NCBI GenBank assembly: GCA_963722715.1
Contig: CAVROA010000020.1
Location: 124,001-188,000 of the forward strand
DNA: 64,000 bases
Direction: 5' to 3'
Origin: DASQGA01 sp963722715
Lineage (GTDB): Bacteria; Actinomycetota; Thermoleophilia; Gaiellales; Gaiellaceae
Position 1 is the first letter of the stretch; each line of letters starts with the position of its first letter. The notes under the pieces were generated by a model, which saw only the letters and a list, made by a program, of their open reading frames with translations, did no database searches and was not told the DNA's origin. Below are positions 41,966 through 49,715 of this stretch, in pieces. The translations under genes and the position numbers were made by a program.

Positions 41966-42172
41966 GTGTCGTCGGCAGTCTCGGAACCTTGCCCTAGGTG
42001 TAGCGCCGGCATGGAGTGGCGCCACCAGACGTGGCAGTGCGTGGCCTGCCGTTTCAAGCTCGGCTGTTGTGAGGGTGATTGCGGGGAGGTTTACGCGGGG
42101 AGCGGCGGAGAGACCTCGTCCTCTTCCACCCAGTCGCGCGTCAGCACGAGCCAGAACGCCAAGCCCGCGTAG
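41966..42172 (+). CDS. Small zinc-ribbon protein
   Basis: The product has 68 residues from GTG 41966. It begins with MSSAVSEPCPRCSAGMEWRH and then TWQCVACRFKLGCCEGDCG, a zinc ribbon of CxxC...CxxC form with extra cysteines. The second half (Ser/Thr-rich) overlaps the 3' end of the convergent DNA glycosylase gene by 82 bases, so the true protein may be shorter in function. Similar tiny ribbons are found alone in actinobacteria. Role unknown. Confidence 0.55.
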   Translation: MSSAVSEPCPRCSAGMEWRHQTWQCVACRFKLGCCEGDCGEVYAGSGGETSSSSTQSRVSTSQNAKPA

Positions 42173-43044
42173 GGCCCGTAGCGGCGGAAGCGGCGGATAA
42201 TGGTCGTGTCCTTCTTCGGTCGCCCGCCGGTGACGGCCGCGTACTTCGGCCGCGTCCAGGAGTCGAGGATCAGCCTCGAATAGCGTCCGAGCATCATCAT
42301 GATGTGCGCAGCCGCGTAGGGGCCAACGCCGGGAAGCGCGAGGAGCCGGGCCTCGACCTCGTCGTCGGAAAGCTCTTCCCGGGTTGTCTGCCCGAGCTCC
42401 TCCAGATCGACTGAGCCGTCGGCTACCGACGAGGCGAGCGATCGGAGGTAGGCGCCCCGGTACCCGGCTCGGACCGTGTCTCGGTAGAAAGACTCGCCGG
42501 CCTCGGCCATTGCCTCGGGTGTCGGAAACGCACGGCCAAACGGTCCGGTGGCCGGCGCCCCGGGTGCCGCTTCTCCCAGGTGCTCCACGAGGGCACCGAC
42601 CATCCGCTCGGTCGCAGACCAGGCGCAGTTCGTCGTGCAGACCGTTTTCACGACCTCCTCGAAGACGGTCTGGCTTCGAACCATGCGGCCCGCGCCGCTT
42701 ACGACCCAGGCGAGATCCGGGTCAGAGAGCGCCTGCTCGTAAAAGGGTGAGAGATCCTCGTCAAGGCGCAGGATGTGGCCGACGGCCGTGAGAATCCGCG
42801 AGCTCGCTTCGGCGGAAGGCCCTCCGGCTTTGATCATCTCGACGCGCGCGAAGCCATTCCGTCCGTGCGCCACGCTGACCAGGCGCGGGCCGAGCCCTTC
42901 GACGCGGAGCGTGACGTCGAGACGGCGTGTCTCCGGGTCGATCTGCATCGGCGGGAGCTCGACGAGCCCATGCGACTGGAGGGTCCTCCAGAGGTCGACC
43001 GGCTCGCCGCCCGCTCCGACGAGTGGGAGCTCTGCCGTCGTCAC
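42091..43044 (-). CDS. HhH-GPD DNA glycosylase (AlkA/OGG-like)
   Basis: The product has 317 residues from GTG 43044, chosen for the GTGA overlap with the cupin gene; the frame also extends 21 bases upstream. The helix-hairpin-helix and catalytic region are LLALPGVGPYAAAHIMMML followed by YSRLILDSW, which contains the catalytic Asp. The Fe-S cysteines of Nth/MutY are absent, as expected for AlkA/OGG types. An N-terminal beta-domain of about 110 residues and the EEVVKTVCTTNCAWSATERM block fit 8-oxoG or alkyl-base glycosylases. It forms an operon with the cupin upstream. Confidence 0.85.
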   Translation of the reverse strand: MTTAELPLVGAGGEPVDLWRTLQSHGLVELPPMQIDPETRRLDVTLRVEGLGPRLVSVAHGRNGFARVEMIKAGGPSAEASSRILTAVGHILRLDEDLSPFYEQALSDPDLAWVVSGAGRMVRSQTVFEEVVKTVCTTNCAWSATERMVGALVEHLGEAAPGAPATGPFGRAFPTPEAMAEAGESFYRDTVRAGYRGAYLRSLASSVADGSVDLEELGQTTREELSDDEVEARLLALPGVGPYAAAHIMMMLGRYSRLILDSWTRPKYAAVTGGRPKKDTTIIRRFRRYGPYAGLAFWLVLTRDWVEEDEVSPPLPA

Positions 43045-43451
43045 GGAACGTGCTTGAGCTCCCACTCCGAGGGAGTGAAGGCTTCGCCCCGTGCGGCGCC
43101 AAGGGCGAGCACCGTGGTCCCCTTCGAGCGACCGATCGCCTCTCTGACAGCATCCGGGTCGCGCACGTATACAAACGTTCCGGCCGGCGCTTCGATGGTC
43201 TCGTCGTCGACCTGGAACGTGGCATGGCCACGCGTGACGAGGTACAGCTCCTCATGCTGCGTGCCGCTCTCCTCGGTTTCGCTATGGCGCTCGATGATCG
43301 GCTCTCCATCTACTCGAGCCACCCATGCGTTCACCCCGAAGCTCTCGATCCCGAAGTGGATCCGCACCGGCTTCCAATCCGGATCGGCGCCCGTGGCCTC
43401 CTCCAACGACGGAATGTCGTCGATATGGGCGCTCTTCACGTTGTCGGACAT
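43041..43451 (-). CDS. Cupin-domain protein
   Basis: The product has 136 residues from ATG 43451, preceded by a strong AGGAGG ribosome binding site. The cupin core is visible in ERHSETEESGTQHEELYLVTRGHATF (His and Glu metal ligands) and the second motif in EAPAGTFVYVRDPDAVREAI. Such proteins often bind metal or small molecules, or act as enzymes. The gene overlaps the glycosylase by four bases. No substrate can be inferred. Confidence 0.82.
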   Translation of the reverse strand: MSDNVKSAHIDDIPSLEEATGADPDWKPVRIHFGIESFGVNAWVARVDGEPIIERHSETEESGTQHEELYLVTRGHATFQVDDETIEAPAGTFVYVRDPDAVREAIGRSKGTTVLALGAARGEAFTPSEWELKHVP

Positions 43452-43529
43452 CCGTGCCTCCTGGTCGAAAATCGGCCCTAGACCGCTGACGAAGTTCGTC
43501 AAGGCTAGAAGCTTTACTGTCAGCCGCGC

Positions 43530-43985
43530 TCAGCCTTCGCTGGAAACCTCGATCCGATCGCCCTCCTGGACACCGAGCCGGCGAAACGTCCCCTTAGCCA
43601 CCTCCAGCGCTCCAATGTAGGCAGTTCGAGGGGAGTAGAGCGGGCAGGGCTCGGCCCGACAAGGATTCATGTCCAGGATCTGGCTGATCCTCCCCCGGCG
43701 GTCGTAGAACGCGATCGAAAGCGAGATCGCCGTATCTCGCATGACGAACGCGGTTGTCGTCGGGCGGTCGAAGAGAAAGACCATGCCGGTGTCCCGTGCA
43801 AGACTCGTCCGGCCCATGAGCCCTCGCTGTCGTTCCGCGGCACTATCCGCCACCTCAACGGCCAGCGTGGCAATCCGGTCGCCGTGGAGCACTACCGTGG
43901 CGCCGTCGGAGTCGCCCCCTGAGCCGCAGCCCGCCATACAGAGCGACAGCGCGCCGACAAGAAGAAACCTCCGCACGGCACCCAT
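43530..43985 (-). CDS. DUF192 lipoprotein
   Basis: The product has 151 residues. A signal peptide with lipobox (SLCMAGC, Cys about residue 20) predicts a lipoprotein. The DUF192 core is typical: ERQRGLMGRTSLARDTGMVFLF, FVMRDTAISLSIAFYDRRGRI and ALEVAKGTFRRLGVQEGD. A CRAEPC segment adds two cysteines that could form a disulphide. The family is widespread and of unknown function. It lies downstream of the ogt/sigma operon but is separated from it by about 170 bases. Confidence 0.88.
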   Translation of the reverse strand: MGAVRRFLLVGALSLCMAGCGSGGDSDGATVVLHGDRIATLAVEVADSAAERQRGLMGRTSLARDTGMVFLFDRPTTTAFVMRDTAISLSIAFYDRRGRISQILDMNPCRAEPCPLYSPRTAYIGALEVAKGTFRRLGVQEGDRIEVSSEG

Positions 43986-44158
43986 CCTCGCAGCGCCCCG
44001 GGTTGCCGACAGCGCCCGCCGGCCGTTCCAATCATCGTTCCGTCCCGAAGAATTCTCGGCCCACCCGAGCGCGCGTTTCGTTGCGTACGTGACGCTCCCG
44101 CGCGGTTTCCAGGACTAAGATCGAAAACGGGAGGAGGCTACGGGCACCTGAGCGCCAG

Positions 44159-44728
44159 CTAGGAGACTCCCGCGCCCTCGAGGTCGAGGAGCGCCCGCTT
44201 TCGCTCGAGCCCGCCTGCGTAGCCGACCAGGCTCCCGGAAGCTCCCACGATGCGGTGGCAGGGGAGCACGATGGGCACCGGGTTGCGGTTCAAGGCGCCC
44301 CCGACAGCGCGCGCTGCCTTCGGCCGCCCGACCCGGACCGCAAGCCCGCCGTACGTGGAGGTCTCCGCGTATGGGACAAGAGCCAGCTCCCGCAACACTT
44401 CCTGCTGAAAGGCCGGCACGCCCGTGAGGTCTACCTCGAGCTCGAAGGCTCGCCTCCGGCCCTCGAAGTAGTCGTCGAGCTGGCGCCGCACCGCATCGAG
44501 TCGCCCGGGAACCCGCAGCACTCTCGGCCCGAAAAGACCAGCGAGCCGTTCGAGCTCGGAGTTCGGTTCCGCTGCGGCGTCGAAGCTGATCCGGCAGAGC
44601 CCCCGTGAGGTAGCGCCGACGAGGAGAGGACCGATCGGCGAGTCGACTACGTCGTAGGCCGCGTCGACGAGCCCCTCGGCTGCGGCCGCGTCCCGGAATC
44701 GCCGGTCGACCTCGGCTGGGATGGTCAT
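44159..44728 (-). CDS. ogt: Methylated-DNA-protein-cysteine methyltransferase
   Basis: The product has 189 residues. The enzyme removes methyl groups from O6-methylguanine to its own Cys and is used once. The active site PCHRIVGASGSLVGYAGGL is intact, as are VPYAETSTYGGLA and ARAVGGALNRNPVPIV. The N-terminal domain is of the usual length. The start (ATG 44728) overlaps the ECF sigma factor gene by four bases, so the two form a unit on the minus strand; this is an unusual pairing. Confidence 0.93.
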   Translation of the reverse strand: MTIPAEVDRRFRDAAAAEGLVDAAYDVVDSPIGPLLVGATSRGLCRISFDAAAEPNSELERLAGLFGPRVLRVPGRLDAVRRQLDDYFEGRRRAFELEVDLTGVPAFQQEVLRELALVPYAETSTYGGLAVRVGRPKAARAVGGALNRNPVPIVLPCHRIVGASGSLVGYAGGLERKRALLDLEGAGVS

Positions 44729-45192
44729 CGTGTTTCCTCCTTCCGTCGCAGGCGCCGGACGCCGCTGGAGGCCGCCTGACGAGCTGCTTCTTCGCTCGAT
44801 CCGAGCGCGCCCGCGATGTCTGCATATGGCAAGTCGTAGCCGTAGCGGAGGACGACCGCGGCCCGCTCTGCGGGCGGCAAGCTTCCGGCTAGGTCAGCGA
44901 GCTCCGCGTAGGCCGGGCGTTTGTCCGTCGTAGTGAGCTCTGGCAGGTCGCCGCGCGGTCGCTCCCGTCGCCGCTCGTCGATCGCTATTCGCGTCGCGAT
45001 CGTGAAGACCCAGGCGCGAAGGTGTCGGCCGTGCTCGAGCCCGGCGTAGGCTCGGAGCGCCCGGAGAAATGTCTCCTGGAAGGCGTCCTCGGCCGGTTGC
45101 CGACCAAGCAGGCGCACGAGATAGCCGAAGACCTCCTCGCGGTGGTCGTCGTAGAACCGCTCAAAGGGTGGAATCGTCACAGGCTGCATCAT
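44725..45192 (-). CDS. ECF-family RNA polymerase sigma factor
   Basis: The product has 155 residues from ATG 45192 (a tandem ATG at 45189 is equally possible). The frame continues upstream, but that part overlaps the PfkB gene and is not sigma-like. Region 2 is FYDDHREEVFGYLVRLLGRQ and EDAFQETFLRALRAYAG; region 4 is LPPAERAAVVLRYGYDLPYADIAGALGSS with the HTH. No anti-sigma gene is adjacent. The gene leads directly into ogt. The upstream start is divergent from PfkB with 42 bases between. Confidence 0.86.
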   Translation of the reverse strand: MMQPVTIPPFERFYDDHREEVFGYLVRLLGRQPAEDAFQETFLRALRAYAGLEHGRHLRAWVFTIATRIAIDERRRERPRGDLPELTTTDKRPAYAELADLAGSLPPAERAAVVLRYGYDLPYADIAGALGSSEEAARQAASSGVRRLRRKEETR

Positions 45193-45234
45193 CTGTTGAA
45201 ACGGGCGGGGCGGGTGAGGTGTGAGACTGGCGAG

Positions 45235-46047
45235 ATGCGAATCGGCGTGGTCGGTCACGTTGAGTGGGTGCAGTTCCTGCGCGTCGCGCACGTGCCCGCG
45301 CGCGGAGAGATCCTTCAGGCGTCGAGCGGATGGGAGGAAGCCGGGGGCGGAGGGAGTGTCGCGGCCGCGGAGATCGCGCGCCTGGCCGGCGTCGCCACTC
45401 TCTTCACGGTGCTCGGAGACGATGATTGGGGCCATCGCGCCAAGGCCGAGCTCGAGGGACTCGGAGTCCGGGTCGAAGCCGTGTTCCGCCCTGAGCCGCA
45501 ACGCCGCGCAGTCACGTTCGCCGACGACGGTGGAGAGCGCACGATCACTCTCGTTGGCGACAAGCTTCGACCCCGGTTCGATGAGCCCCTGCCCTGGGAG
45601 GAGCTCGCATCCTTTGACGGCATCTACTTCACGGCCGGTGACCCGGAAGTCCTTCGCGCAGCACGGCGAGCTCGGGTCCTGGTGGCGACCGCACGCGAGC
45701 TTCCGACCTTGCTGGCTGCCCCGGAGCTCGAGCTGGACGCAGTGGTCTCGAGTGCGAACGATCCGTCGGAGAAGTATGCGGGCGAGCTTCCGCGGACGCC
45801 TCGACTGGTGGTCAGGACCGACGGTGCCTCTGGCGGGAGCTACGAGCCTGGCGAAGGCCGGTGGGCCGCGGCGCCCCTGCCGGGAGCGTTGGTCGACTCC
45901 TACGGAGCAGGCGATAGCCTCGCGGCCGGTCTCACGGTGGGGCTCGCCGAGGGCCGAGACGTTCCGGATGCTTTGGCCGTCGCGGCCGACTCAGCGGCGC
46001 GGGCGCTGACGCGGCGCGGTGCACACGGCTCCCCGAACCAACCCTGA
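45235..46047 (+). CDS. PfkB-family carbohydrate kinase
   Basis: The product has 270 residues from ATG 45235. It follows the ribokinase fold: an N-terminal GHVEWVQFLRV and GGGGSVAAAEIARLAG substrate site, TVLGDDDWGHRAKAELEGLGV, and the ATP/catalytic motif DSYGAGDSLAAGLTVGLAEG, with the catalytic Asp in GAGD. The sugar is unknown. The gene sits between the ECF sigma gene and the dcw operon on the plus strand. A small inverted repeat follows its stop (46050-46063). Confidence 0.88.
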   Translation: MRIGVVGHVEWVQFLRVAHVPARGEILQASSGWEEAGGGGSVAAAEIARLAGVATLFTVLGDDDWGHRAKAELEGLGVRVEAVFRPEPQRRAVTFADDGGERTITLVGDKLRPRFDEPLPWEELASFDGIYFTAGDPEVLRAARRARVLVATARELPTLLAAPELELDAVVSSANDPSEKYAGELPRTPRLVVRTDGASGGSYEPGEGRWAAAPLPGALVDSYGAGDSLAAGLTVGLAEGRDVPDALAVAADSAARALTRRGAHGSPNQP

Positions 46048-46103
46048 ACCCGGCGCCCGCCGGAATTCCAGGTGGAGATTCTCGGGGCCGCAGGGTTGCG
46101 TAG

Positions 46104-46138
46104 TGGGGTTCTGTGGTTTAGAGTGGGGGAAAGTGGTG
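46104..46138 (+). promoter_or_regulatory. Four MraZ boxes at 10-base spacing in the dcw promoter
   Basis: TGGGG (46104), TGGTT (46114), TGGGG (46124) and TGGTG (46134) are repeated exactly every 10 bases, each separated by five bases. MraZ is known to bind TGGGN repeats spaced by five bases upstream of its own gene. A possible promoter (TTGCGT at 46096 and TAGAGT at 46119, 17-base spacer) lies under the boxes, so MraZ should repress the cluster. Confidence 0.82.
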
Positions 46139-46158
46139 GATAACAGAGAGGCCCCCGA

Positions 46159-46593
46159 ATGCTCCTTGGTGAATACGAGCACGCTCTCGATGACAAGAAC
46201 CGTCTCATTCTTCCCGCCAGGTTCCGTCAGTCCTTTTCTGCGGGAGTCGTGTTGGCGCGCGGAATGGACGGTTGTCTCGTCGTGTACACGCGCGACGGTT
46301 GGGAGTTCTTCGTCGAGCAGCGACTCGCCGGCCTCGATCCGTTTAGCCGAGAGGCGCGTCAGATGAGCCGCTTCGTCTTTGCGGGCGCAGCGGAGGCAGA
46401 CCTCGACAAGCAGGGCCGCGTGATGGTGCCGCAGCCGCTCGTCGAGCACGCCAGGCTCGACCGGGAGGTCGTGGTCGCCGGGGTTCGCGATCACCTCGAG
46501 ATCTGGGACCGCGCCGCTTGGCGCAAACAACTCGAAGAGGTCGAAGGGAGTGCTGAGCTTGTTGCAGAACGCCTCGCAGCAAAGCAAGACTGA
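46159..46593 (+). CDS. mraZ: Transcriptional regulator MraZ
   Basis: The product has 144 residues. It has two SpoVT-AbrB-like halves: MLLGEYEHALDDKNRLILPARFRQ and GRVMVPQPLVEHARLDREVVVAGVRDHLEIWDRAAW. MraZ is a DNA-binding repressor of the dcw cluster and forms rings. AGAGAGG precedes the ATG. It is the first gene of the cluster and its own boxes lie at 46104-46138. Confidence 0.95.
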   Translation: MLLGEYEHALDDKNRLILPARFRQSFSAGVVLARGMDGCLVVYTRDGWEFFVEQRLAGLDPFSREARQMSRFVFAGAAEADLDKQGRVMVPQPLVEHARLDREVVVAGVRDHLEIWDRAAWRKQLEEVEGSAELVAERLAAKQD

Positions 46594-47524
46594 TCACGTC
46601 CCCGTCCTCGCCGACGAGGTGCGCGAGCTCCTCGACGTGAGCCCTGGGGAGACCGTCGTCGATGCGACCTTCGGTGCGGGTGGACATGCGGCCGCGCTGT
46701 GCGCCGACCTCGAAGGGAAGGGTCGGTTCATCGCAATCGACCGTGACCCCACGGTCCGGCCGTACTTCGAGCGCTTCCAGCGACGCTGCCACGGTGTCCA
46801 GACCCGGTTTCTACGCGGCGATTTCGACGTCGTCATGGCACAGCTGGCCCAAAACGACGTCCAGGCCGACGCAGTGCTCCTCGATCTCGGCGTTTCGAGC
46901 ATGCAGATCGACCGGCCGGAGCGCGGCTTCTCGTACGCCGTCGACGCGCCGCTCGACATGCGCATGGATCCCTCCGCCGAGCGCTCCGCGAAAGAGGTCG
47001 TGAACGAGGCGGGCGAGCGCGAGCTCGCAGACGTATTCCGGCGCTACGGCGAGGAGCGCTTTTCCCGGCAGATCGCCGCCGCGATCGGACGCCGCCGCCG
47101 CGAGCAGCCCTACGAGAGGACGTCGGAGCTGGTCGAGACCATCCGCGAAGCGATTCCCGCTCCGAGGCGCTTCGGCGACGGGCATCCCGCCAGGCGCGTC
47201 TTCCAGGCCCTTCGGATCGAAGTCAACGACGAGCTGGGCTCTCTGGAGCGGGCCCTACCCTCGGTCCTGAGCATGCTTCGGCCAGGCGGGAGGGTCGCGG
47301 TCATCAGCTTCCACTCGCTGGAGGATCGGATCGTGAAGCGGTTCTTCGCTAGCGAGGCGCGTGGTTGCACGTGCCCGCCCGATTTCCCGGTCTGCGTATG
47401 CGGAAAGGAGCCGCGCGTACGTCTCGTGACGAAGAAAGCCGTTCGCCCGGCACCTGCCGAGGTCGCAGTCAACGTCCGCTCGGCGTCGGGCCGGCTTCGC
47501 GTTGCGATGAAGACGGAGGCCTAG
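46550..47524 (+). CDS. rsmH: 16S rRNA (cytosine-N4)-methyltransferase
   Basis: The product has 324 residues from GTG 46550. RsmH methylates C1402 of 16S rRNA with SAM. Landmarks are HVPVLADEV, DATFGAGGHAAAL, LLDLGVSSMQIDRPERGFSY, PLDMRMDP and VISFHSLEDRIVKRFF. The HVPVL motif is only 16 residues in, so a start within about ten codons downstream is also possible. The chosen start overlaps mraZ by 44 bases. Confidence 0.95.
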   Translation: MLSLLQNASQQSKTDHVPVLADEVRELLDVSPGETVVDATFGAGGHAAALCADLEGKGRFIAIDRDPTVRPYFERFQRRCHGVQTRFLRGDFDVVMAQLAQNDVQADAVLLDLGVSSMQIDRPERGFSYAVDAPLDMRMDPSAERSAKEVVNEAGERELADVFRRYGEERFSRQIAAAIGRRRREQPYERTSELVETIREAIPAPRRFGDGHPARRVFQALRIEVNDELGSLERALPSVLSMLRPGGRVAVISFHSLEDRIVKRFFASEARGCTCPPDFPVCVCGKEPRVRLVTKKAVRPAPAEVAVNVRSASGRLRVAMKTEA

Positions 47525-47525
47525 C

Positions 47526-47903
47526 GTGTCCTCAGCCGCCGCACGAGCCGAGCCGCGGATCAAACGAGCACCCGGGCGCACCGCCCGACCGGCGGCGCGG
47601 CCGCGCTCCCGTCCGCGTCCGGCCGCACGGCCTCGCGTCGCCGGGGGCGTGCTCTGGATCGTGATCGTCGCGGTGCTGCTCGCGGGCATCGTCGCGCTGA
47701 ACGTTGCGGTGCTCGGGCTCAACATGGAAGTCGAGCGCCTGGACACCCAGAAAGAGCGAATCCAGTCGCAGACGTCGGAAATCGCTACCGAGCTCTCCAG
47801 CGCGGCGGCCTCGGGGCGAGTCGAGGCAGCGGCGCGAGGTCGGCTTGGGCTCGTCGACGTGAGCCAGACGACGTACGTCCAGGTGAGCCGCCGCGGCCGG
47901 TGA
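47526..47903 (+). CDS. ftsL: Cell division protein FtsL
   Basis: The product has 125 residues from GTG 47526, directly after rsmH. It has a cytoplasmic Arg/Ala/Pro-rich region of about 40 residues, one membrane helix (VLWIVIVAVLLAGIVALNVAVL) and a short coiled coil (LNMEVERLDTQKERIQSQTSEIATEL). This is the architecture of FtsL, part of the FtsQLB complex, and the position before ftsI supports it. The sequence itself is too divergent to call from motif alone. GTGA overlap with ftsI. Confidence 0.82.
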   Translation: MSSAAARAEPRIKRAPGRTARPAARPRSRPRPAARPRVAGGVLWIVIVAVLLAGIVALNVAVLGLNMEVERLDTQKERIQSQTSEIATELSSAAASGRVEAAARGRLGLVDVSQTTYVQVSRRGR

Positions 47904-49600
47904 CCGCGCGCCTCGTCAACCGGAGGATTCGCCTACTCGTCGGGGTCTTCGCCTGCATCTTCGCCGCCACCTTCGCGAGGGCGGCGTGGTTGCAGGCCGT
48001 GGAGGCCCAGGGTCTGAACGCGCTCGCTACGAGTCAGCACCGCGAGACGCTCGTCGTGCCGGCGCGCCGCGGCACGATCTACGACCGAACCGGTAGCGAG
48101 CTTGCAATCGGAGCGCGGGCGATCACGGTCTATGCAAACCCGAAGCAGGTGCGAGACCCGCGAGCCGTGGCTGAGCAGGTGGGCGCCGCGCTCGAAATCG
48201 ATCCTGCGGAGGTCTATCCACTCCTGGCCGACCGTAGCCGAGGGTTCGTCTACCTTGCGCGCAAGGCGGATCCGAGGCTTGCGGAAGCGCTCAAGGCCAA
48301 GCAACTGGTCGGGCTCGGGTTCATTCCCGAGGAGCGGCGTACCTATCCCCAGAAGTCGGTCGCTTCGGAGGCGGTGGGGTTTGCGGGGACGGACAACAAG
48401 GGGCTCGCCGGGGTCGAGTTTCGGCTCGACCACCTGCTTGCCGGAGCCCCCGGTAGCGAGTCGGTCGTGCGCGATCCCTTCGGGCGCGTGCTCAAGGTGC
48501 TCGAGACGAAACCCGTCAAAGAGGGTCGCGACGTCTATCTGACGCTCGATCACACGCTGCAGGGCCAGGTGGAGCGCATCCTTGGGGCCGCGCGAACGGA
48601 ATGGGCGGCGAAAGCGGCGACGGCGATCGTCATGGATCCCCGGACGGGAGCCATGCTCGCGATGGCGGTCGAGCCCGGGTTCGATGCGAACAGGTTCGGG
48701 GAGCTCAAGGAGGGGCGGGAGCGAAATCGCGCCGTCACGGACACGTATGAGCCTGGATCGACCTTCAAGGTCGTGACCCTCGCCGGGGCCCTCGAGAGCG
48801 GCATGGTCACGCCGTGGACCCGATACACCCTCCCGTCGGAGATCCAGGTCGCCGACCGCATCATCCACGACGCGGAGCCTCGCGGAACCGAGACGATGAC
48901 GGTTTCCCAGATCCTGTTCCAGTCGTCGAACGTCGGCGTGATCACGCTTGCTCTCGGTCTGGGGAAGGAGCGGCTCGCGAGCTGGATCGACCGGTTCGGA
49001 TTCGGCCACCGCACCGGCCTCGACTTCCCAGGTGAAAGCCGCGGGATCGTCCTTCCGCCTGACCGCTGGTCCGGCTCGACGATCGGAAATGTCCCGATCG
49101 GCCAGGGGATCGCCGTGACGCCGATGCAGATGGCGGCCGCCTACGCGACGATCGCGAACGGCGGCGTCGAGGTGCAACCACATCTCGTCGCCCGGGTCGA
49201 GGGCAGCGGCGAGCGGAAGGTCAAGCGTCGCCGTGTCCTGTCGACGGCAACTGCAAAGGAGTTGACCTCGATGCTGCGCCAAGTAGTCGGTAATGCCCAG
49301 GGCACGGGGCAGGAGGCCCAGATACCAGGCTACTCGATCGCAGGCAAGACCGGTACTGCGGCAAAGCCCGACCCCGTGCTGGGTGGCTACTCGACCTCGA
49401 AGTATGTGGCTTCGTTCGTCGGCTTCCTGCCGGCATCGAACCCCCGACTCGTGATCCTGGTCGCGGTCGATGAACCGAAGGGCGCAATCTGGGGCGGCTC
49501 CGTCGCCGCTCCGATTTTCTCCCAGATCGCGCGGTTCGCACTGCAGTACCTGGAAGTTCCGCCGGACGCTCCACAGACAGCGGAGCAGCCGACGCCCTAG
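47900..49600 (+). CDS. ftsI: Septal peptidoglycan transpeptidase (PBP3)
   Basis: The product has 566 residues from GTG 47900. It is a class B penicillin-binding protein with one N-terminal membrane helix (LLVGVFACIFAATFARAAWL), a dimerisation domain with RGTIYDRTGSELA, and the transpeptidase motifs SxxK in PGSTFKVVTL, SxN in FQSSNVGV, and KTG in AGKTGTAAK. It crosslinks septal peptidoglycan with FtsW. No PASTA domains. The 115 bases after it hold a possible ribosome binding site for murE but no clear terminator. Confidence 0.95.
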   Translation: MTARLVNRRIRLLVGVFACIFAATFARAAWLQAVEAQGLNALATSQHRETLVVPARRGTIYDRTGSELAIGARAITVYANPKQVRDPRAVAEQVGAALEIDPAEVYPLLADRSRGFVYLARKADPRLAEALKAKQLVGLGFIPEERRTYPQKSVASEAVGFAGTDNKGLAGVEFRLDHLLAGAPGSESVVRDPFGRVLKVLETKPVKEGRDVYLTLDHTLQGQVERILGAARTEWAAKAATAIVMDPRTGAMLAMAVEPGFDANRFGELKEGRERNRAVTDTYEPGSTFKVVTLAGALESGMVTPWTRYTLPSEIQVADRIIHDAEPRGTETMTVSQILFQSSNVGVITLALGLGKERLASWIDRFGFGHRTGLDFPGESRGIVLPPDRWSGSTIGNVPIGQGIAVTPMQMAAAYATIANGGVEVQPHLVARVEGSGERKVKRRRVLSTATAKELTSMLRQVVGNAQGTGQEAQIPGYSIAGKTGTAAKPDPVLGGYSTSKYVASFVGFLPASNPRLVILVAVDEPKGAIWGGSVAAPIFSQIARFALQYLEVPPDAPQTAEQPTP

Positions 49601-49715
49601 GCGCCGCGGGACCTTCCTGGACCCGGCGGCCTCCTCCCCGAGTCGATCGTATGAGCGAGGAGCGCGCGGGTGTGTCGCGAAATGAGAAAAAGCGCGAGGA
49701 AATGCGCGGGTTTTC

